A DNA stretch of 64,000 nucleotides from Leucosporidium creatinivorum (taxonomy: Eukaryota; Basidiomycota; Microbotryomycetes; Leucosporidiales; Leucosporidiaceae), in contig BCKL01000002.1 in the NCBI GenBank assembly GCA_001600635.1, positions 50,458 through 114,457 of the forward strand, in the 5' to 3' direction. The notes beneath the pieces were generated by a model. It had not been told where the DNA came from and searched no databases. It saw only the letters and a list, made by a program, of their open reading frames with translations. Shown here piece by piece: positions 44,366-54,219 of the stretch; within the stretch, counting starts at the first letter, position 1, and every line of letters starts with the position of its first letter. A program made the translations under genes and the position numbers.

Positions 44366-44592
44366 CGAGCAGTTGACGGCGAGAGAGCAGCTGCAGGTTG
44401 CTCTTGAGGGTAGAGACAGGTAGTCAAGACTCTACTCAATTGCTGTGCGACTTTGCTTTCTCGTGTGCTGCACCTCAGCACCATCGACCCCCGTCCGCTC
44501 TCGACCCTTTCTCCGAGCTCGAGCCGTGTTTCCCTCTTTCTCTCCCGCTTCTCACTTTGTTCTCGCTCTCGACTCATCGGCTACAGCTCAGC

Positions 44593-45893
44593 ATGGCAAG
44601 AAAAGGCGGACAACAAGCTACCAGCTCGACTACAGCCCGCCCTCCACAACCCACAGCCGCGCCCGCTCCTTCGCTTCCAACGGAAACGCTCGCTCAGATC
44701 CTCGCCTCGTTGTTCGAAGGCTTAGACGCCTGGGAGAGGCAGAAGGCGAGAATACCCTTCGCTCGAGTCTCTGTAGCCTGGTACGGCGTCAGTGAGATAG
44801 GCAAGGATCTCGCTGTCAAGGACACCTACATGGGCAAACGTCTCGCTCGGACGTGGAGCGAGCGAGGTGTAGGCGCCGCACGGAGGGCAAGAGTCCGGTC
44901 GCTCACTGTGGGCATTGAGACAGCTGGAGGAGGAAGGAGTCAACGGATCGCTAGCCTTCTATTAGCCTGTCGGGGCATCGACACGCTGGAGCTAGTCGCA
45001 GAAGACGGAGTCAACCTCGGCTCTAGACATTGCCAGCTAGGGAAACCGCTCATGCAGGCGCTACAGCAGCTTTCACTCAAGAGCGTCGCCATTACTAGCC
45101 TCGCGGCTGAAGCGCCCACCTTGGACTACGTAGAGGTCCTACAGTGAGCATCCACCATTTCCGCCGAGCGCCGAGCTGCCGAAACTGACGACCTGCTCTG
45201 CTCAGACTCTGCGCTGTCTGGCCTCGCCTACAAGGCTTCTCGCTCAGCAACGTCGAGACCTGGGACCGTGACGGGACACCCCTGCCGACCCTTCCAACTC
45301 TCCCCCTCACTCGCGTTTCACTCCCAATCCCTATAGGCTCGGGCAGGCTAGAGCTCGAGCCCCTCCTCATCGCTGGATCGCACACCATCCGGCACCTCGA
45401 ATTTTCTCCCGGAACCCCTTCCAGCTTCCACAGTCCCCAACGCCAGCCAGCAGAACCCTTCGCTCCCATCATTGCCGTCGCTCCTCGACTCCTCACCTTG
45501 TTCGCCATCGGGCAGGCAACCTGGCACGCCGAACTGGAGTTCGAGGATTACTGGTGGCCGACCTTCAGCGCTCTGCGTGATGTCCAAACCCTCCGAATCG
45601 GCTGCGTAGGCTACAACCTCGCCGAGATCCTCTCCCTCTTCCAGCAGCTGCAACATCTCGTCACCCTCGCCATCTCCGATCCAGGCCCTCGCTCCACATA
45701 CCGCTTCGACGTCCAGAACCGCCCCAGCTTCAACAAGCTCACGTCCACTGCCGCCCTCGACTTCATCGCCGAAGCTCCCGTTCTCCGGTCCCTCGCCCTC
45801 CCTTATCAACTACGACCGATCTGAACCGACGAGGAGCTCGCCAAGGTGGAAGTCGCTGCTGAGAAGAAGGGTGTGAGGTTCAGGTTGAAGTGA
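44593..45893 (+). CDS. F-box/LRR-like family paralogue T, premature TGA near the end
   Basis: Exons 44593-45143 and 45206-45893 give 413 codons. F-box-like part: LPTETLAQILASLFEGL, then FARVSVAWYG. Signature: VKDTYMGKRLAR. LRR-like half: YWWPTFSALRDVQTLRIG and LPYQLRPI. At 45822-45824 the conserved Trp codon of the motif 'IWT(A/D)EEL' is TGA; the frame then continues TDEELAKVEVAAEKKGVRFRLK to TGA 45891-45893, followed after a few bases by the family's 3' intron. The protein would lose only ~23 residues, so it may still work. T sits behind the duplicated HMMR tail, so the block was copied from the HMMR-R locus; the N-terminus MARKGGQQATSSTTARP is like R. Confidence 0.65.
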
Positions 45894-46592
45894 TAGGTGA
45901 GTCTGAAGGCTCTTGAGAACTATTTCGGCTATCGACGCTGATCTCGTCTCCCTCTGTCTCAGCGTAGAACGGCGCTCAACTAGAAGAGATGGTGTGGGAG
46001 GCTGAAGCGAACATACATTGATGCACGGGCATTGCTATCAGAGTCCAGCTACGTCTGAAGAGCGAGCGCGAAGCGACTCGGCGCTCGACGAGCTCGGCGA
46101 AGTGTCGAATCAGGCCCGCCAGCTCATTTGTCGAGCTCGCAGCTCTACTGCCGGATCCCGCTGCTGGCTTGACGTTTTTCTAGGTCGGTGCAGAAGGTAG
46201 CGCAGGAGTTGAAGGCGCGACGACGGGGAACAGAGCGCCCGCCGAACGGAGGATGATGCCGCTGGGACGGGAGAGGATGAGTACACCTATGACGTCTGTA
46301 GGCGAATATTTTTAGCGGGGAATCGGCGCTGTAAGCCGAATCGTCGAGCTTACTCTTGTGAGCTGTGAGGCGAGTGAGCGTCGCGTCAACCTCGGGCGGC
46401 GTTTCGAGCGGTGCGATAGGTGCAGAGGCCTGTAGAGGTGTAGCAGGATATCAGCTCGAGCTCGTATTCACTGCTAACCGACGACTCGCCATCTTCTTGG
46501 TGAAACGAAGGAGACGAAAGGGCGCGACGACTCCGCTCGTTTCTTGTCCTCCTCCAAATCGCTGCTCGCTGGACGACACTCGCTCTGCTAGC
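45894..46592. other. 699-base intergenic region
   Basis: It begins with the 3'-UTR intron of paralogue T (to ~45962). The rest holds no supported gene and ends at the EZH2-like start. Confidence 0.5.
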
Positions 46593-49500
46593 ATGTCAGA
46601 CTCGGACATCGAAGTGAGCCTACTACCTGCTGCTCTGCAGTCTACCACAGCTGACCCTGCTATCCTCGAGCAGATGGTCGACGTCAAGGCGGAAGCTGGG
46701 CCCTCGTCCGGCAACTGCATCACTTTGAGCGACTCGGACGACGAAGCCAAATCTGAGATCAAGCCTATGCGACCAGCTCATTCAGCCAGGAAGAGCGCGC
46801 CGAGCCAATACGTCCCCTCCCTTGCAGCCAGAGCGGCGCGGAAGAGCGCGCCGAGCACTCATATACAGGCGGGACTCAGCCAGCGTGCTCTTGCGAGAGA
46901 GGTACATGGCAGTCGTCCCTCCCGCAAGGACGCGAGCTTGAGGCCTGACTTGCCTGGCTCGGGGTGGTCGGACAGGTCGGCGANTCGAGACAGCTCGGCG
47001 GCAGTGGAGGAGCTTGGAAACAGGCTCAGGGCTATCGAGATGTACGCTCTTCTCTTACNACTGCTTCGATACATACANCTAACCCGCTTACGGCTNGCAG
47101 CATTCGACCGGATCAGCTCACCCTCTCCGTCGAAATCACCGAGCTCCGCCTACCCAGTTCCTCCCTCCCAGCCAGCTCCCCTTCGACCAACGAAACCATC
47201 TTGCTCGTCGAGACAAAGCTTACTATCGCCTGCACCGATTCGCTTCAGTACCTTGACCTCAACGACGCCAAACGCGACTCGGACACNAAGCTNTCGCACA
47301 GCCTTTGGCGCCCTCGACTCAAGTCGACCCANCGCTCGCCAGCCACTTCTTACTCTAGCCTCGTTCCTTGTACACCTTTCTCTCTCTCGTTCGACCTCGC
47401 AGCACCGTCCTGCGATGCCAGCGACAATACGCCGTTACTCGACGCGACTCTGACTCTCAGCATCATCGATCCCAGCTCAAAAGCCCTCATCTTCAACGAG
47501 AAGATCCAACTCGTCGAGAATCTGCAGCTCGTGCTAGGAGAGACGAGACATCTCCGCCCTCTCNACGAGCCGGAGGCGTACGCCGAGCTGACTTGGAGGT
47601 GGAAAGTGCCGAGGTCTGCGACGACGATTGGCGTTATGGCGCGCGAGTCAGGCGGTCAGAAGGCTGGGCAAGGGAANCTGACTGGACAGAAGATGGAGAA
47701 GATTTTGGAGAGGGCCTTGGAAGNGGAGGATAGGAAGGTCAAGCTGGAGATGCTGAGCTCGACCGAGGTGAGCGCTTGAGCCNGTTCTGAACCGTCTTCT
47801 CGTCTACGATCCTCCAAGCTAACCTCTAGATTCACTCTATTACCACAGGCCCTCTCCGAACTGGACGGCAGCACCCTCNAAGCTCTCCAGAACCACACTA
47901 AGCGTTCGGCGTTCCGCCAACGAGGCAGCTCTTCCCGCTTCCATCCTCTCCCTCGGCGCCCTATCGCTCTCGAACCCGCTATCAACTCTACTCGTGCTTA
48001 TCTCGACACTATNCCCTTTCCTCGCTCCAGTCACGTGGCTTTCACAACGCTCGGCACACCCCACCCTTCCGCCGACCTCGAGCTCCCTCCCAGCGTCGCC
48101 CACCCCTCGGCCAAAACTCTCGAAGATCGCTCGCTGGAGTCGGAAGTCAAAGAAGAGAATGTCGCCACGACCATGTTCGAAGAGTTGCTCTACGTCGAGG
48201 AGCCGAAGAGAGCGCCAGAAGCGAGGGAGCCTGAGGAGCGTGGAGTCGGTCTCAGGAAGGTCGGTGTAGATGGGAGGGTCAAGATTTTGCAGCAAGCGGA
48301 AGTGGCGACCATTTTCGACTCGGACAGCTTCTCGCCGCGGGAGCAGCTTCGTGAGTGCTTGTCGCCCTCCCTGTTCGGCTGGTCGAGCCTCTACTCACCA
48401 TCTTTGATCTGATGCAGATACCATCCGCGACTTCTCCGGCCTCTTCACGCTCGTATCACACCTCGCTGTCGACTCCGCTAGGCTCAAATCGCCCGAGCTT
48501 GCCGGTCACGTCGATGCCATCGACTTCGAGCGCTTCTTGGCCGAAAACGACGTCGAGGTCGGACGCGAGCTGAGGACCGCGTTCGATGTCTTTGCGAAGA
48601 GAGTGGGGAGGACTGCTTACGAGGTGCAGAGAGCGTGAGTTGGCCGCTCGGCGTAACGACTCGGCTCGAGCGTCGGCTGACCCCTTCGCTCTCACAGCCA
48701 CCGTGCTTTCAGCTTCGAGGAGGTCGTTTCCGAGTGCGTTTAGATTCCACTTGCGTTGCACACGGTACATCCCGGCGCCTCCGGACTCGAGCTGACGAAT
48801 CTCGCTTCGCAGTCCTTGCCGCCCACCGATGTGCGCGATGTGCGGTGCTCGCTCTTGCAGCGTGCATCTGCGTAAGTTTATAGTCGTCCACTCGATATCG
48901 TCTCATCTTCGCAAGCTCTTGTGCTAACCCTCGTCTGCGCAGCCGACACCTCGGCCGACAACGTCCCGACGTCGACCTCGTACGCCAACAAGCACAAGCA
49001 GCATCAAAAGAACGTCTCACCGTCTTTCACCGAGACTGTCTGCCTGCCCGGATGCGGCTACCAGAAGCAGGCGCCGTCAGTGAGTCGTCAGTCGTCCTCG
49101 CCTCCTCGGCTCTGGCTGACCTTCGCTCACTGCGTTCGCAGACTGCACCCTGGACCAACGAGGAGAAGTCAGAATGCGACGCTCTGATGCAAGCCATGCC
49201 GGAGCTCATCGCCTGCCAGATGGCGTTGATGGTCCGCAAGCATTGCGCCGAGGTGAGTCCGAGCGCCCGTCCGCGATCTTCGAGGAAACGGCGCTGATGA
49301 TCCCTCGCCTTCTTCGTAGGTCAGCGCCTACTTCCAAGCTCGCGGTCACTCTCCTACGCCTCTTCAACCTCTCGCCAGCTCCTCACCTACCATCCAATCT
49401 CGCAACTTACCCGACTCGCTCGCCTTCCCGGTCTCTCTCTCGCAAGGCTACGACCCCTGCACTTGCGGAGGGCATTGTTCGACTGCTCAAATGCAGGAAG

Positions 49501-50593
49501 GAGCGGCGTGTCTTTGCTTGAGATACGGCTCGTGGTGCGATCACTACTGTGGCTGCGCCGCTGATTGTGAGTTCGCCGAACAGCTCCCACAATCGCCGAG
49601 CTGACCTTTCTCCGACTTGAATAGGTCCGCGCCGCTTCCGGGGATGCAACTGCAGCTCGTCCGACAATGCCTGCAGGTCGGAGTCATGCCCTTGCTGGCT
49701 CGCCGCACGCGAATGCGACCCTCTTCTGTGCGCCTGCTCGACTCGTGAGTGCTGTTGCTCTCTCGCTCGACCTGGAACTAACAGCCTCCATCTCATTTGC
49801 CTATAGCCGATTGTCGCAGCAGCCAAATCCGCCGCCGCGATCTCAAGCGCACCATCGTCGTCGAGTCGATCAACCCCGAAGCTGGATACGGGTGAGCCTT
49901 TTCTCGTCCCTCCTCCCATCTCAGTTTGACAATAGCTAACGTTCCCTCTCCGCAGTCTCACCATGCTCGAATCTGCCAGGACGGGCGACTTGATCGGCCT
50001 GTACGGCGGCGAGGCGTTCGACCTCGGCGATCCCTTTGGACGTCTCGCTTCGTACGTTCGCCCTGCTCTGGCTCTTCTCGAGTCGAGAGAAATCGTGCTG
50101 ACCTTCTGGTACATTTGCTGCCATCGCCATCAGCGAGACTACCATCGCCGTAAAGACCGTGAGTGACGGTCGCGCATTGCTCGCTCATGTCGCAGCCCAC
50201 TGACGTGCTGTGGCCGACAGAGCTACTGGTACGATCTCGACTCGGAACACGCCATCGATTCACAGCAATATGGAAACGCCATTCGATACATAAACGACCT
50301 CGGCAACCACAACTGCGACGCTCGGCGTTCGTACTTGTCTCCTCTGGGCTCTTCTCCGGTAGACGCCTCGCTAACGCTCTTATTGAACAGTGACCTATAT
50401 CGACGGTGTTCACCAAATGGCTCTCTGTGAGCCTGCATTCCTCTCACTCGAAGAGAGCAACCGCTGACCTACCGCCGACACCTCCCTCGCAGACGCCTCC
50501 AAAGACTTTAAGGCCCGCGATGAACTCTCGCTCGACTACGGCAAAGGGTACTGGCATAATTGCGTTGGCGTACAGCGTGGAATCGATGCTTGA
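46593..50593 (+). CDS. EZH2/KMT6-like SET-domain histone methyltransferase
   Basis: ATG 46593 opens a long multi-exon gene. The N-terminal half is divergent (acidic TLSDSDDEAKSE, then KSAPSQYVPSLAARAARKSA). The diagnostic part is C-terminal. The CXC-type Cys-rich region reads DPCTCGGHCSTAQMQEGAAC, then CLRYGSWCDHYCGCAADC, CNCSSSDNACRSESCPC and CDPLLCACSTR. The SET domain reads VVESINPEAGYGLTMLESAR, TGDLIGLYGGEAFDLGDP, SYWYDLDSEHAIDSQQYGNA and ELSLDYGKGYWHN, with TGA at 50591-50593. CXC followed by SET is the order of H3K27 methyltransferases of Polycomb complex PRC2. The usual NHS-x-x-PNC motif reads INDLGNHNCDA. Thirteen isolated ambiguous bases fall in 46984-48013. Exon borders in the middle are approximate. 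Confidence 0.8.
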
Positions 50594-50629
50594 GATTGCT
50601 TGACCAGCTTCGTGAGCGCCGAGAGCGGC

Positions 50630-50641
50630 CCAAGCTCGGTC
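50630..50641 (+). promoter_or_regulatory. near-palindromic CCAAGCTCGGTC box upstream of paralogue X
   Basis: It lies ~230 nt before the ATG of X, at the same place as the CCGAGCTCGG box of B, Q, R and T, with one base changed. It is followed by GAG-rich sequence as in the others. Confidence 0.3.
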
Positions 50642-50867
50642 GAGAGGTTGAGCGAGAAGCAGAGCCTGCATCAGTCCACCGAAGGTACTCATGAGCTCGA
50701 GAGAGTTCGTTCTATACGCCTATCCCTCAGGCATCTCGACTTTTGCACCTCACCACTCCCGCTCGACGTCCGCTCTCGACCCTTTCTCCGAGCTCGAGCC
50801 GTGTTTCGCTCTTTCCCTCCGCTTTTTCACTTCGTTCTCGCTGTCGACTCATCGACTACAGCTCAGC

Positions 50868-52146
50868 ATGGAAGCACAGCAGGATCAACAAGCTACCAGC
50901 TCTTCTACAGCTCGCCCTCAACAACCTACAGACTCCCTCGTCGCCTCGCTTCCAACGGAAACGCTCGCTCAAATCCTCGAATCGTCGCTCGAAGGACTCG
51001 ACGCTTGGGAGAGGCAGCAGACGAGGACCACCTTTGCTCGGGTCTGTGTCGCCTGGTACGGAGCGGTCAACCTGGGAAGGGAGGTGGCCGTCAAGGACAC
51101 CAAGATGGCGGAGCGCCTGGCCAAGCAGCTCAGAGCGGGGGAGCGCTCGAGGAGGAATAGCGTGCGCTCGCTCAGCATGTACATCGAGTCGGACGGAGCG
51201 GGCCGCAGCAAACGAGCGAGTCGTTTGCTCTCGGCGTGCCCACACCTGGAGTCGCTGGAGATGCAAGCTAGAGGACAGATCTACCTCGGCGCCAGCAGCA
51301 TGACCGACTTCGGCAAACCCCTTTGACAGGCGCTGCTGAAGCTGCCGAGCCTCAAGAGATTCCAATACAGCACTGTAGAGATCGCTTTGATCCCCACGCA
51401 CGATTTCCTGCCGTACGTTTGATTCGCTCCGAAGCCTGCGCCGAGCCGAGCTGATCTACTGTCGGCGACTCCCCAGATTCTTCGCCAGCTGTACTCAACT
51501 CCGGTCAATCACCCTCGATAACGTCTCCTTGGTTTCGGGCCGCGGAGTCGACGAGCCGCTTCCGCTGGCACTCCTCCCAGCGCTCACCCGACTTGAACTG
51601 GCCCTCTCGGACGTGCCAAAAATTCTCCCCTGCGCCCGCAACACACTCCGACACCTCGTCCTCACCAAAGCACCCATCTACCCGTATCCAACAGCCATCG
51701 AAGCCACCTCGGAGCACCCTCTCGCGCCAATCACCGCCGTAGCTCCTCAGCTTCTCTCCCTCGTTGCCGTCGCCCAGCGGCAGCAGAACACCTACCACCA
51801 CACCGAGCTGGGTGATTACTGGTGGTCAACGCTCTGCGCTCTCCGAGAAGTCCAGACACTCCGTATCGGAGTTACAGGCTACCGACTCGAAGCCCTCCTT
51901 CCCCTTCTCCAGCAACTCCAACACCTCGCCATCCTCGCCATCTCCGACCCGAAGCAGATCTGGTACGAGATCTTCCCTCCGCTCCAACTCCTCACCTCCA
52001 CCGCGACCCTCTACTTCATCGCCGAGGCTCCCGCTCTCCAGTCTCTCACCCTGCCTCATCAACTTCGCAAGGTCTGGAACAAGGAGCAGCTGGCAAGCGT
52101 GACAGCTGCTGCTGATGAGCAACGTGTGCGCTTCGAGCTCATATGA
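50868..52146 (+). pseudogene. F-box/LRR-like family paralogue X with an in-frame TGA in exon 1
   Basis: Exons 50868-51412 and 51477-52146 give 405 codons. The start MEAQQDQQATSSSTARPQQP and the F-box-like LPTETLAQILESSLEGL are nearly identical to B. The signature VKDTKMAERLA and exon 2 (YWWSTLCALREVQTLRIG, LPHQLRKVWNKEQLASV, RVRFELI) are complete. TGA at 51324-51326 interrupts the conserved segment GKPL-(T)-QAL; the frame continues normally afterwards. The stop would remove the whole LRR-like half. The 3' TGA is followed at once by the family's intron (GTGAGCTGA...TTGCAG). No other lesion is seen, so the loss is recent or the base is in error. The gene lies in tandem before Y. Confidence 0.65.
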
Positions 52147-52536
52147 TGGAGGTGAGCTGATAGCTCGCTCGGCCGTGGCTCGGAATCGAATTCGGCGATG
52201 AAGCTGATCATGACTTCCTTCGTCCCTCTCGACTTGCAGGATTGTACGCTGGAGCCTTGTAGGTTGGAAGAGCCCGCGGGCGTGTAAATCTGCTGTAACT
52301 ATGCTCGTGAAGCTGCTGCAAGAAGTAGTGCGGCTGAGGTCGAAGTCGCTTATGCTCGGTAAAGGCGGCGGGAGAGTGCTCATCACGGCCCGACTTTTGT
52401 ACAAAAGCGCGGTAGGCCAGAATCTTTGAGCTCTGTAGCTCAATGCATAAAAAGGAGGTCTTTGTCACTGCACGTCGCCGGCGCGCTTTCGCTCCTCCTC
52501 CTCGTCGCGTTCTCGACTCATAGCTTTTCGCTCAGC
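52147..52536. promoter_or_regulatory. 3'-UTR intron of X and promoter of Y
   Basis: 390 bases. The left part is the family's 3' intron (to ~52240). GCATAAAAAGG at 52445-52455 is a TATA-like word ~85 nt before the ATG of Y. The leader keeps the family end GCTCAGC before ATG. Confidence 0.45.
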
Positions 52537-53840
52537 ATGGCCGAGCTAATGGGATCAGTATCTACGACCCCGACTGCACCCCGCCTCCATCAAGCTCCCA
52601 ATGCGCCCGCCGCCGCCCTTCCAACAGAAACGCTCGCTCAAGTCTTCAATCTTGCGCTGCAGGGATTGGGAGCCTGGGACCGTCAGAAGGCGAGGTTGGA
52701 GCTCCCCAAGACCTGCGTACAATGGTACACAGTCGCCGAGCTGGGTCGGGAACTGTCGGTCAAGGACACCAAGATGGGAGAAGCCGTCGCCAAGTCGCTC
52801 AACAATCAAAGCGCCGAACGACGAGCGCGAGTTCGCTCGCTGAGCATGGGCATCGAGGAGGCGAAAGGACCAAAGATGAGACCAGCCAGGAGCACAAGAG
52901 CGGCTGCTCTCTTGTCCGCCTGCCCCAATCTGGATTTGATTGAGCTTGTCGCGGCTGGCAACCTCTACCTCGGCTTTGTCGGCAAGGAAGGGCCCCAGCT
53001 AGGCAACCCGCTCAGCCAGGCGCTTCGAGAACTCTCGCCTAGGGAGTTCACCATCTCCAGCACTAGAGAAGGAGCGGACACGCCTTGGCGGGACACTAGG
53101 GAGCTTCTCGAGTGAGTCGGTACCGCTTGCGCCGAGCTTCAAGCTTCGCAGTCTGAGTCGCTTTGCCCCCAGACTGTGCGCCATTTGGACTCGCCTTCAA
53201 TCCCTCACCCTCGAGAACGTCCGCACTCAGACCTTCTCCCGCGCCACCCCCCCTACCAACCCTTCCACCCCTCCCACTCACTCGAATTCAACTTCCCGTC
53301 TCCATCGGCAAAGGTCGACCAGAGCTGGCACCACTGCTGGGCGCTTCATGTACTGCGATCCGACACCTCCACCTCACCGGAACGCTCGACCACTCCAACT
53401 GCTTCAAACACCCCTTCGCGCCCTTCGCCTCCAGCATCGCCATCGCTCCTCAGCTCCTCACGTTGGTGGCCATCAGCGAGAACAAACTCTACAGCGATAT
53501 CCTTGACGAGCACTGGTGGCCGACACTGTGTGCTCTGCGAGACGTCCGCGAGCTTCGCATCGGGACCTTCGGCTACCGACTCGACGACGTCCTCCCTCTT
53601 CTCCAACGACTCCAGCACCTTGAAACCCTCTCCATCTCCGACAATAGCTCGATGTATGCCTCCACTCGCGCCATATATAGCCGCCTCACCGCCACCGCCG
53701 TACAAGGCTTCATCGCCGAAGCGCCGGCGCTCCAATTGCTCGCTCTGCCTCATCAAATGCGCTCGATGTGGACCATGGAGGAGCGGGCTAGCGTCAATAA
53801 AGCTGCCGTGAGGAGGGGCTTGAGCTTCTCATACGAGTGA
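52537..53840 (+). CDS. F-box/LRR-like family paralogue Y, frame broken at a poly-C run
   Basis: Exons 52537-53111 and 53173-53840. It is the most divergent full-length copy: the N-terminus is MAELMGSVSTTPTAP rather than the EAQQDQQ type. The F-box-like part is LPTETLAQVFNLALQGLG, then LPKTCVQWYT, and VKDTKMGEAVAKS follows. Exon 2 begins LCAIWTRLQSLTLENV in the family frame. After a run of seven C near 53257-53263 it continues in another frame (LPTLPPLPLTRIQLPV, HWWPTLCALRDVRELRIG, LPHQMRSMWTMEERASV, GLSFSYE). Total exon length leaves one surplus base, which confirms a single frame change at the run. It is either a fresh mutation or a homopolymer error. The stop and the following GTGAGT donor keep the family arrangement. 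Confidence 0.6.
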
Positions 53841-54219
53841 GAGGTGAGTTTCCCCGTACTTGACTGCCCTTCTCGGACAACGAAGCCGACCTCGCCCTCA
53901 CAGTTGGCCAGCTTCGAGGCTTTAGGGGAAGCGAGGAAAGTGAGGAAAGGGTAGATATCACCACTGTTTATCGCTCAGCTATCTGCTTCAAAGCGTAAAG
54001 CGTTCCGACAGCGAAACGAGAGCGCCAGTCGCGAGAGCTCGGCGATAGTGTGGCTCGCTGCTTTCGCCCAAGATCAAGCTAGAGTCCACCCGGGAGCTCG
54101 TTACATGCACATGCAAAGAGTTACTGATTCTATCTACAGCCAATACTGCCCGAAATCCTTCATAAGCCGATGCAAAAGTGTCCGTTCGAGTCTCCACCTC
54201 GCTGCCCCTCCTCACTCGC
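53841..54219. other. intergenic between convergent genes
   Basis: 379 bases. The left end is the 3'-UTR intron of Y (to ~53902). No gene is recognised in the rest. Confidence 0.5.

Noticed and set aside
45822-51326. TGA codons in paralogues T and X as programmed read-through or selenocysteine
   Set aside because: Fungi lack selenocysteine, the two TGAs lie at different positions, and no shared stimulatory context follows; mutation is simpler.
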